Source: Planctomycetota bacterium
Lineage (GTDB): Bacteria; Planctomycetota; Phycisphaerae; WQYP01
Direction of reading: 5' to 3'
Length of the DNA: 57,192 nucleotides
Assembly: GCA_021790385.1 (NCBI GenBank)
Contig: JAJYDW010000017.1
Span: forward strand, 1-57,192
Of the stretch, positions 46,406-53,614 are shown one piece after another. The notes under the pieces are model-generated. The model saw nothing but the letters and a program-made list of their open reading frames with translations, had not been told where the DNA came from and searched no databases. The stretch's first letter is position 1. Every line of letters begins with the position of its first letter. The translations under genes and the position numbers were made by a program.

Positions 46406-46434
46406 ACTATACGGATCTAACATGGCGGTGTCAA
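46406..46434 (-). promoter_or_regulatory. Consensus promoter of the RND operon, leaderless start
   Basis: Minus-strand TTGACA (46429-46434) and TATAGT (46406-46411) with exactly 17 bp between them. Six bases separate the -10 from the ATG at 46399, so transcription is predicted to start on the first base of the small secreted-protein gene. It is the best promoter match in the window. Confidence 0.7.
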
Positions 46435-46603
46435 GCGGAGACACCGACTGCTTGCCGCATGCCGTAAGCCGCTTGGCCGGTGCTGGTTTAAAATGACCTG
46501 GCCAACGGTGCTGCCCACAGATCTGAAATGTCCGCCAATTCAGCTTTTATCTCCATTTCCACCCGCAACACCCAGGGGTGGTATCTGACCGCCGCCACCG
46601 AGT

Positions 46604-46744
46604 CTAATGCGACCGCCGTATCATGCGGATCATTTTCAAATTGATCAGAATAAATTTCAGCAATTGCCACGGCACAAACGTGCGGAAGAATCGCGTACTG
46701 TGCGTGGGTAACGGTGCCTGCTGATCGGTTTTATTCACGCTCAT
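46604..46744 (-). CDS. 46-residue basic small protein coupled to the SQR-like gene
   Basis: A short frame of 46 codons, starting 4 nt after the stop of the SQR-like flavoprotein gene. GAGTGA of the preceding stop region serves as a ribosome-binding site. The peptide begins MSVNKTDQQAPLP and ends with an amphipathic basic segment ('RFFRTFVPWQLLKFILINLKMI', then 'RMIRRSH'). The last 28 residues look like a membrane-surface helix. The partner flavoprotein likewise ends with an amphipathic 'WIKKILHYLFIYKAKAL' helix, so the small protein may help it bind the membrane. I do not recognise a named family. The position and composition support a real gene that annotators using a length cut-off would miss. 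Confidence 0.6.
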   Translation of the reverse strand: MSVNKTDQQAPLPTHSTRFFRTFVPWQLLKFILINLKMIRMIRRSH

Positions 46745-46748
46745 GATG

Positions 46749-48206
46749 TCACTCCGGAATCATCCACCACATCGGCAAAGCCTTGGCCTTGTATATAAAC
46801 AAGTAGTGGAGAATTTTTTTGATCCAATGGCCGGCGGACCCAATGTCGCCAAACGTAAACTTCAAATCCCGACCGTATTCCGGAAACCGCTCAAAATCCG
46901 GCACAATAGGGTACATGGTCATGGAAGCAGCCGTGCCCGACCACCAGTTCGCCCCCGCCGACGCCACACATGCCGCCCCCAACGCCGCCATGGAAGCGGT
47001 CTTCGGCCGGCGCTGGGTTCGCCCCAGCACCAGGTCCGCGATATTGTTGGCCACCACGCGGCCGATGATCGCCGACGGCATGCCCGTTCGCGGTGGGGCC
47101 GGCGAAATCGGCGTGCCCTTGGCGCTCACACGCGGACGGGTAATGGCGTGCGGCGGCGCAAAGGCAATGCCCACCGCAAATATGTTGGCATACTTCGGAT
47201 TGCGATAGGTTTTCGGCCAGTCCGCGGCCTTCCACTGGGCATAATCTTTTTTGCTGTAATCCGCATCCACCTTCATAAAGCCATTGGGCATAAACAAGTC
47301 CGCCGTGATGTCCTGCCCCGCCCGATCCAACGCCTTCATCCCGGTGCCGGTGAACGGGGGCAGCAGCATGGCAAAATCAAACGCTGCTTCATGGTTTTCG
47401 CCATCCAGGGTTTCATAAAATACCTTGCCCGCCTCCACTTTCTGCACGTGTGCCCCGGTGATCCATTCCACCCCCCGTTCCACAAACAGCGATTCGGCAA
47501 ACAATTTGCTGCTTACCACGTAACCGCCGCGTTTGAAGTGCATACCCCCCACCCCAAAATCCCCCAATTCCGGTTCATTGCTGATAAACACCACGCGGGC
47601 TTTATCCCGCACCTGGTGCCGCCGGAGTTCAAATTCCACATTCAACACAAACTCAAACGCCGCCCCTTCGCACGTACACATTCCATGGCCCGTGCCGATG
47701 AGCAGGGTTTGTGTCCGGCCCTTTTTCATTTCTTCCACCGCCGCCAAAAATGCGCCCGCCGCCTTATCCGCATGTTCATACGTGCAGACCGATTGCGTAA
47801 AGCCTTCCGGGCCAAGCCCCGGCGTGGCCGCAAAATTGAGCTTCGGGCCGGTGGCGTTAATCAGATAATCGTAGCCGATTTCCCGGCGCTGGCCCGTCGC
47901 CTCTTCCCCCGTGTTTTCCACGACAACCCGCGGCGTACCCACCGCCCCGGTCCCTTCGGGATGAATTTCCACCGCCCGGCCCTGCACAAAATCGATGCCC
48001 ATTTTCGCATACACCGGCCGCAGCGGCACCACCACCTCGCGACTCGACATGGCTCCCACGCCCACCCATATATTGGATGGAATCCAGTTGTAAATATCTT
48101 TGGGCGATACAACAATCACCTGGTGTGACCGCGGCAGCCTTCGCCGCGCAAACAAAGCCGCCGTATGACCCGCAATTCCCGCACCCAGTATGACCACACG
48201 TGCCAT
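46749..48206 (-). CDS. Sulfide:quinone oxidoreductase-like flavoprotein
   Basis: A 485-residue FAD-dependent oxidoreductase of the SQR/NDH-2 group. The FAD motif GAGIAGHTAALFA begins at residue 8, 'YDYLINATGPKLNF' is near 112-125, and 'FAVGIAFAPPH' is the second FAD contact (about 343-353). C141 ('SVCTYEHADKA') and C177 ('GHGMCTCEGAAFEF') match the first two conserved SQR cysteines, and an extra C179 is present. The third redox Cys expected after 'GIA' is missing. The C-terminal amphipathic helices (about 455-480) would hold it on the membrane. It transfers electrons from sulfide or a related donor to quinone. Loss of the third Cys makes another donor or thiol chemistry possible. A minus-strand TATAAT lies at 48248-48253. 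Confidence 0.85.
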   Translation of the reverse strand: MARVVILGAGIAGHTAALFARRRLPRSHQVIVVSPKDIYNWIPSNIWVGVGAMSSREVVVPLRPVYAKMGIDFVQGRAVEIHPEGTGAVGTPRVVVENTGEEATGQRREIGYDYLINATGPKLNFAATPGLGPEGFTQSVCTYEHADKAAGAFLAAVEEMKKGRTQTLLIGTGHGMCTCEGAAFEFVLNVEFELRRHQVRDKARVVFISNEPELGDFGVGGMHFKRGGYVVSSKLFAESLFVERGVEWITGAHVQKVEAGKVFYETLDGENHEAAFDFAMLLPPFTGTGMKALDRAGQDITADLFMPNGFMKVDADYSKKDYAQWKAADWPKTYRNPKYANIFAVGIAFAPPHAITRPRVSAKGTPISPAPPRTGMPSAIIGRVVANNIADLVLGRTQRRPKTASMAALGAACVASAGANWWSGTAASMTMYPIVPDFERFPEYGRDLKFTFGDIGSAGHWIKKILHYLFIYKAKALPMWWMIPE

Positions 48207-48289
48207 GACATTGACCTTTCAGGCAAAAGCCCCCAATTCACCGCCAGATTATATATCCCCGCCGTCCATGAGGCGCCCTTTACCCACAC

Positions 48290-48871
48290 CTACCTCCCCC
48301 GGTAGGCTCCCTCGCAGGCCACCTCCGCAAGAGGCTTTCGTGGACCGGGCTGTTCCTTTTCCGCCAGTGCCGGCGGAAGTTGCTGCACATCCCCATATCG
48401 TCCGATGGCCACTGCACACACGGCCTCAAAGCGGTCCGCCGGCACGCCCAGAACTTCATACGCCTGGTCCTGATGAAAACCGCCCATGGCATGGGTGTAC
48501 AGCCCCAACTTGCGGGCCTGCAACGCCAGGCTCATCCAGGCCGCTCCGGTATCAAACATGCAGTGCCGATTGGGCTTGCCGTTGTGGGTAAAATGTCTCC
48601 GTGCAAAAATCAGCACCAATACCGGCGCCTGGTCCGCCCACACCCGATTTTGATCCACCAGCAGCGGCCGGAATCTGGCCAGGTCTTCGGCGTTGTGAGC
48701 AAAAATAAAGAGCCATGGCTGCTCGTTATAAGAAGATGGTGCCCAGCGGGCGGCTTCCAGCAGCGTTTGAATTTCCGCCCGCGTCAGCGGCTGCGGCGAA
48801 AAGGCCCGCGGCGACCAACGGTCCAAAAACTGCGGATCAACCGGAAGTTCCGCGACTCTTCGGGACGTCAT
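48290..48871 (-). CDS. Nitroreductase-family flavoprotein
   Basis: A 193-residue FMN-dependent nitroreductase-like enzyme. The N-terminal 'DRWSPRAFSPQPLTRAEIQTLLEAARWAPSSYNEQPW' contains the FMN-phosphate-binding Arg-Ser and the Pro-Ser-Ser-x-Asn-x-Gln-Pro motif. 'GAAWMSLALQARKLGLYTHAMGGF' and a final Gly-Arg/Tyr FMN contact ('VAIGRYGD') complete the fold. Such proteins reduce nitro, quinone or other electrophilic compounds with NAD(P)H as homodimers. The native substrate is unknown. The ATG at 48871 has AAGGGG upstream. It is followed by the SQR-like gene at about 80 nt, which may share its transcript. Confidence 0.9.
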   Translation of the reverse strand: MTSRRVAELPVDPQFLDRWSPRAFSPQPLTRAEIQTLLEAARWAPSSYNEQPWLFIFAHNAEDLARFRPLLVDQNRVWADQAPVLVLIFARRHFTHNGKPNRHCMFDTGAAWMSLALQARKLGLYTHAMGGFHQDQAYEVLGVPADRFEAVCAVAIGRYGDVQQLPPALAEKEQPGPRKPLAEVACEGAYRGR

Positions 48872-48890
48872 AATCCAACCCCTTAAAATC

Positions 48891-49256
48891 CTACAACCGC
48901 GGCAGTGGATGACCCAGCAGCCAACAATAAACGACCAAAATCATCGCCACCATCGCCACCAGTTGCAACATCGCCATGAACCAGCGAGCGCTGGCTGCGT
49001 AGAAGCCAAGCGGCCAATCCACAGGACAGTCCGATGTTGCCGGGCGGTGATTCAGGCCCGCAATAACCCCAGCCGCAGCCAGCACTACGCCGATTCCTGC
49101 CGAGAGCACCTCCACCAATTCATTGACCTGGCGGTGCGGCACTTCCTGTAAAATGAGCAGCCCCATCCCCCCGATGGCCACCAGCACCAGCGCCAGCGTC
49201 GCCAGAAGAGCGGCATGAACTCGCCGACGTTTCAGATCCGTATTGCATGGGAACAT
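48891..49256 (-). CDS. Small three-helix membrane protein, unknown
   Basis: A 121-residue protein with three hydrophobic helices (about 13-35, 46-66 and 89-113) and a short polar loop carrying 'HRQVNELVEVLSAG'. No family is recognised. The start at 49256 is not backed by a clear Shine-Dalgarno sequence. It ends 19 nt before the nitroreductase start, so the two may be cotranscribed. Its role is unknown. Confidence 0.55.
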   Translation of the reverse strand: MFPCNTDLKRRRVHAALLATLALVLVAIGGMGLLILQEVPHRQVNELVEVLSAGIGVVLAAAGVIAGLNHRPATSDCPVDWPLGFYAASARWFMAMLQLVAMVAMILVVYCWLLGHPLPRL

Positions 49257-49304
49257 CGCCGCACCGTTATTTTCTATTTTTCTGGCCGTACCGCGGATTA
49301 TTTT

Positions 49305-50492
49305 TTAAGCATAGCCGCCGCCTGCTTTAGGCCCATGTCGGGCCCGTCTTTCCGCCGCCACACGAGCTTCATAGCGGCTTTCGCGATGAGCCGCAATCGC
49401 ATCGGTCGGCAGCTTGTGGGCCTTGCGCCACTGGGCCAGCAGCGGGCGTACATCGATTAAAAAAGCATCGCGCACAATTGATTCGCTTTTTACCAGATCT
49501 TCCCGGGCCTGGGCTTGCGCCAGCGCTTTACGATCCACCAGGCAAGCCTTGGCGTAAAGCTGCTGGGCCATATCCACCGTTTGCAGCATCGCTTCAATTT
49601 TCGGCTTTAAATTGTGGCTCTGATCCACCATGTAGGCCAATGCCGGGGCCTTGCCCGTGCGAAAGCGATAGTTCTCAATTTCGTGAAAGATGCGGAAGGT
49701 CTGGTACGGGTCAATGGACCCCATAGTCAGATCATCATCGGCATATTTGCGATCATTGAAATGAAAGCCGCCCAACATGCCTTCATCCAACAGCCAGGCC
49801 ACAATTTGCTCGATATTCACCGATGGATAGTGATGTCCGGTATCCACCAGTACTCTGGCCTGTTTTCCCGCGGCCTTGCACAGCAGCAGCGACATGCCCC
49901 AGTCGGCAATATCAGTGGCGTAAAACGCCGGTTCAAACGGTTTGTATTCCAGCAGCATGGTCATTTTGGCCGGCATGGTGGAATGTACCGTTTTCAGGGC
50001 CTGGGCCACCCAGCGCTTCCGGGCAATAATATCGCCCTGGCCCGGATAGTTAATGCCATCCCCCAGCCAGATGGAAAGCAAATTGCTGCCTACCGCCTGC
50101 CCGATACGTACGGATTCAATGATGTGATCCGTGGCCATTTTGCGTATGGCGGTGGAGCGGTTGGCAATGCTGCCCCATTTATATTGCTGATCCTGAAAAA
50201 CATTGGGGTTAATCGACCCCACCCGCACACCGCACCGGCGGGCCAGGGCTGCCACTTCACGCGGCGATTGCCCCTTCTTGAAATCCCACAACACGTGCAC
50301 CGCCACCGATGGGCAGCAGCCGGTCAGTGCGTGTACATGGCCGGCATCGGCGAACTTCTCATCAATGGTGGCCGCCGCCGCATCCTGAAAAAATCTGCCA
50401 AACCGCGTACCGGTGTCGGCAAACCCCCATGAGGGCAGTTCTATTTCAAAACTGTCCAGCCGCTTGAAAACTTCATCCGATTTGATGGCCAT
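49305..50492 (-). CDS. L-rhamnose isomerase-like (RhaI-type) sugar isomerase
   Basis: A 395-residue TIM-barrel sugar isomerase resembling the RhaI family rather than E. coli RhaA. Metal-binding residues sit in 'LLEYKPFEPAFY' (Glu near 200), 'VLVDTGHHYPSVNIE' (Asp and His) and 'GFHFNDRKYADDDLTMGSIDPYQ' (His and Asp cluster). 'RKRWVAQALKTVHSTMP' precedes the first. It interconverts L-rhamnose and L-rhamnulose or related aldoses and ketoses with Mn2+/Co2+. A kinase and an aldolase are not nearby, so the physiological substrate is open. The start at 50492 follows AGGAGA. The M16 peptidase gene is 77 nt upstream. Confidence 0.85.
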   Translation of the reverse strand: MAIKSDEVFKRLDSFEIELPSWGFADTGTRFGRFFQDAAAATIDEKFADAGHVHALTGCCPSVAVHVLWDFKKGQSPREVAALARRCGVRVGSINPNVFQDQQYKWGSIANRSTAIRKMATDHIIESVRIGQAVGSNLLSIWLGDGINYPGQGDIIARKRWVAQALKTVHSTMPAKMTMLLEYKPFEPAFYATDIADWGMSLLLCKAAGKQARVLVDTGHHYPSVNIEQIVAWLLDEGMLGGFHFNDRKYADDDLTMGSIDPYQTFRIFHEIENYRFRTGKAPALAYMVDQSHNLKPKIEAMLQTVDMAQQLYAKACLVDRKALAQAQAREDLVKSESIVRDAFLIDVRPLLAQWRKAHKLPTDAIAAHRESRYEARVAAERRARHGPKAGGGYA

Positions 50493-50569
50493 ATAATTCT
50501 CCTGAAAATCAAAGCCGCTTAAAAAGAGTCCATACCCGATATCGATCCGCCGGGGATCATGGCCGGCAC

Positions 50570-51790
50570 CTATTCCGGCCCCAGGGTGGTAATGGTTACT
50601 GGCGAACACGGATACTCTCTTAATACTTCCTGGATGTTTGCACGGGAAACCGCGTCCAATTCCGCCAATTCCGCCTCCAGCGGCCGATATTCATGATTAT
50701 ACGTCCAGCGGGCGCAGATGGACCGCATTCGCCCCAGCGGTAATTCGCCATGCAGAACTCCGGAGGTTTCGATTTTGGTTTTGCTGCGCACCACTTCCGC
50801 TTCGGTTACGCCATCCTGGATCACCTTTTTTATTTCCGCCAGCAGCACGTCCTCCACCTGGTCGCGCCGGGCCGGATCGCACGAAGCGTAGGCAAAAAAG
50901 CTGCCGGTGCGATCCAACGGATAAAACGAAAAATCAGCTTCATCCGCCAATCCCGGTTCCACCAAGGCCCAGTACAGCCGCGATCCTTCATGATCGCCGA
51001 TCACATCCGCCAGCACATGGCTGGCATGGCGATGTTTATCTTGAGCACTGGGGCCGGGGCACATCACCGCCATATAATGCCGCTTGAGTTTGCCATCCAC
51101 AATATGCCGCCGGCGCGGCTGCGGCTGCGGCACGGTGTAATCCCGCCGGATGTCCAGGTGTTGCCATGATGCCGCTGCCCCTTGTATCGATTCCACCAAC
51201 TGGTCAAAATCTACCTTGCCCGCCACCGCCAGCACCATATTGCCTGGGCCATAGTGAGAATCAAAATACTTGCGCATCTGCGGCTGGGCCAGGGCAGCTA
51301 TCGATTCGCGACTACCCAGCACACTCTGGCCCAGCGTATGCCCCGCGAAATAATCCGCCATAATCGCTTCAAAAAGCACGTGCGTGGGGCGGTCTAAATA
51401 AAGTGCGATTTCCTCCAAAATCACCTTTTTTTCCATATCGAAGTCTTCCGTCCGCAGGGCCGGGCGCATCATATCTGCCAGCAAATCCAAAGCCTGAGGC
51501 ATAAACTCCGGCAGCACATGCGCCCAGTAACAGGTAACTTCGTTGGAGGTAAAAGCGTTGTTGCTGGCTCCCATAGCGTCAAATTCCCGGTTGACATCCG
51601 CTGCCGAACGCCTTGCCGTGCCCTTGAACATCATGTGTTCAAGAAAATGCGATACGCCGGCGACATCGGGCGCCTCATCCCTGGCCCCGGTTTTTACCAT
51701 AAACCCCAGTGCAGTGCTTTGCGCCTGGGGATTCACCTCGGCAATCACATCCAGGCCGTTGGGCAGCATAACGTGTTTGAAACTGATCAT
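50570..51790 (-). CDS. M16-family zinc metallopeptidase (active partner)
   Basis: A 406-residue pitrilysin-type peptidase with the inverted zinc motif H48-F-L-E51-H52 ('SHFLEHMMFKGT') and the third ligand Glu about 75 residues on (E126 or E127, 'KKVILEEIALYL'). The C-terminal half contains the 'R/Y' substrate-positioning region ('GRMRSICARWTYNHEYRP'). M16B members act on small or unfolded polypeptides, often as a dimer of an active and an inactive subunit. The inactive partner is encoded directly upstream at 51840-53120. The start at 51790 has GGAGAT upstream. The rhamnose isomerase-like gene follows at 77 nt. Confidence 0.92.
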   Translation of the reverse strand: MISFKHVMLPNGLDVIAEVNPQAQSTALGFMVKTGARDEAPDVAGVSHFLEHMMFKGTARRSAADVNREFDAMGASNNAFTSNEVTCYWAHVLPEFMPQALDLLADMMRPALRTEDFDMEKKVILEEIALYLDRPTHVLFEAIMADYFAGHTLGQSVLGSRESIAALAQPQMRKYFDSHYGPGNMVLAVAGKVDFDQLVESIQGAAASWQHLDIRRDYTVPQPQPRRRHIVDGKLKRHYMAVMCPGPSAQDKHRHASHVLADVIGDHEGSRLYWALVEPGLADEADFSFYPLDRTGSFFAYASCDPARRDQVEDVLLAEIKKVIQDGVTEAEVVRSKTKIETSGVLHGELPLGRMRSICARWTYNHEYRPLEAELAELDAVSRANIQEVLREYPCSPVTITTLGPE

Positions 51791-51839
51791 GAATATCTCC
51801 GGGACATGCCAAACTAATTTCCTGTGCCAAGCCTGAAGC

Positions 51840-53120
51840 TCAGGCCGGCAGCGTAAGGGCATTAGGACCAATGGTTACCAGCGTGATCGACCCGAAGGGA
51901 TTGGCCGCCAGATACGCGTTTACATCCGCCAGTTTTACGCTTTCAATGCGGGATCGCAATTCGTCCAAAGTGCGCGGCCGGCCGTAGTGATAAAAATCAT
52001 GGGCCAATGCCCCGGCCCTGGCGGCCGGGCTTTCCCCCTGCATGATGGTGCGGCTTTTCATGCCGATGCGAGCTCTTTCCAGCTCTTCCGACGTTACGCC
52101 CTTGCTCAACCGCTGGATTTCCACCATGAAGGAATCCAGTGTGCGCTGGGCCCGGTCCGGTCCGGTACCGGCGTAACCCAGAATAGCCGCTTGTTCCTTG
52201 CTGCTTTGATAACCAGCTTGAACGCTGTAGCACAAGCCCTGCTTTTCGCGTATTTCCGAAAACAGCCTGGCCCCCATGCCACCGCTCAATACGCCTACCG
52301 CCATTTTAATCAGGATGCTCTGTGCATCGGATTCCGGCACCGAATCCATCGCCAGGCCTATTTGCACCTGATTGGTCTGCTGGGTGATGTGCAAGACTCC
52401 ACGCGGTGCCGGTTTTTCGGCCGTCGGGTGCCGCGGCGTGTTGTGCCAACCGCCGAAATGCTTTTCCACCAGGTCTGTCACCTGCGCAAAATCGCAGTCG
52501 CCGGCTACTGTTAAAATAGCCCCCTGCGGCGTAAAGCGCGTCTGGAAATCCGCCCGCAGTTGATCCGCCGTCAGCGCCTGCAGGTGCTCGCGCAAACCTA
52601 CCGTGGGCCGCCCCAGCGGATCCGGAAAATGCTGCGATTTTAACAAAATGCTCAGCTTCTGGGCCGGTTCGTCTTCGATGGCATCCAACTGCTGCATGGC
52701 CAAATCCCGGGCCGGGCCAAAGCCCGACTCCGGCAACTGCGGACGCTGCACAATATCCGCATAAACCGGCAGCACCGCAGCCAGGTTGCGGCCCAGCATA
52801 CTGGCCCCGAAGCGGATGAATATAGTTTCCGCCCCAGCACCGCGCTGCACGCCGAGTCCATCCAGATAATCGGATAGCTCGCGTGAATTACGCGCCCCCG
52901 CCCCGCGCAAAATCCAGTCCGAAAGTACATTGGCGCTGCCCAGAGCCGTTGCCGGATCCAGGGCCGCACCCGCCGGGATCATGAAACTCATCGATGCGGA
53001 GCGAACGTTGGGCACCTTTTCCGCCAACAGTGTCAACCCATTGGCTAACCGATGGATGTGCTGGTGCTCCGCCGTTACCGGGTGGCCGGTGGTTTCTGTT
53101 TTTCTCTGGGTGGCACCCAT
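51840..53120 (-). CDS. M16-family protein lacking the zinc motif (inactive partner)
   Basis: A 426-residue M16 fold protein. The N-terminus 'IHRLANGLTLLAEKVPNVRSASMSFMIPAGAALD' and the mid-region 'DQLRADFQTRFTPQGAILTVAGDCDFAQVTDLVEKHFGGW' are clear M16 landmarks. Where HxxEH should be, the protein reads SDWIL, so it cannot bind zinc. It probably pairs with the active M16 protein encoded 49 nt downstream and supplies part of the closed chamber and substrate-binding Arg-Tyr. The start at 53120 is set by AAGGAG at 9 nt. A longer reading from 53282 would add 54 residues of unlike composition. Confidence 0.9.
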   Translation of the reverse strand: MGATQRKTETTGHPVTAEHQHIHRLANGLTLLAEKVPNVRSASMSFMIPAGAALDPATALGSANVLSDWILRGAGARNSRELSDYLDGLGVQRGAGAETIFIRFGASMLGRNLAAVLPVYADIVQRPQLPESGFGPARDLAMQQLDAIEDEPAQKLSILLKSQHFPDPLGRPTVGLREHLQALTADQLRADFQTRFTPQGAILTVAGDCDFAQVTDLVEKHFGGWHNTPRHPTAEKPAPRGVLHITQQTNQVQIGLAMDSVPESDAQSILIKMAVGVLSGGMGARLFSEIREKQGLCYSVQAGYQSSKEQAAILGYAGTGPDRAQRTLDSFMVEIQRLSKGVTSEELERARIGMKSRTIMQGESPAARAGALAHDFYHYGRPRTLDELRSRIESVKLADVNAYLAANPFGSITLVTIGPNALTLPA

Positions 53121-53293
53121 TCTTCTGACACTCCTTAATGGTTCCCCGGTCAATTGTTTCGGCCCTGCCGCACCGACCGGCCTGCCCGCCGGCGCAAGGA
53201 TTCCATGATAACGCAGCCGGGCAAGTTTTGTCTCGCATCGCCACCTGCGCCGCGCTGCCTGGGGTGCTTCCTGCCCGGCCATGATTCCGGCGA

Positions 53294-53449
53294 TTAATGC
53301 GGTGTTTTGACGGCCTTTACCTCAATGGTGCCGGTGTATACGTTGTTGAGTGCCGATCCAAGAATGGTGTAGCGTACACCATCGGCCAATACGGGTTTGG
53401 CGAAGCGGTGCCAATGAAGCAGCGCCGGATTTACCAGTCCTTCCCACAC
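53294..53449 (-). pseudogene. 51-residue remnant of an unidentified gene
   Basis: A minus-strand frame from a GTG (53449) to a TAA (53294) reads like a protein C-terminus: '...HWHRFAKPVLADGVRYTILGSALNN...'. It has balanced hydrophobic and charged residues and a normal-looking codon third-base pattern. A TAG in the same frame lies just upstream of the start and no Shine-Dalgarno sequence is seen. It is therefore more likely a decayed piece than a complete gene. The remainder of 53121-53614 is unassigned. Confidence 0.4.
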
Positions 53450-53614
53450 TCGTAACTAGTGACCACGAATATGTGCGGTGATGCGGACCATCAGCGGAAA
53501 TGCTCCGGGCTAATAGATCTTCCCGGTATTGTCTGCATCTTTGGTATTACTGGAACGCAAAAACGCGCAACGAAACTGACTGCCACCGAAGGCCTTGCGC
53601 AGATGCCGGCGGCA

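Noticed and set aside
46743..48128. A 461-codon plus-strand open frame
   Set aside because: It is the exact antisense of the SQR-like flavoprotein gene, is rich in His, Arg and Pro and has no family features. It results from biased third-base composition.
49614..50432. A 272-codon plus-strand open frame
   Set aside because: Antisense shadow of the RhaI-like isomerase gene. No Shine-Dalgarno sequence or domain.
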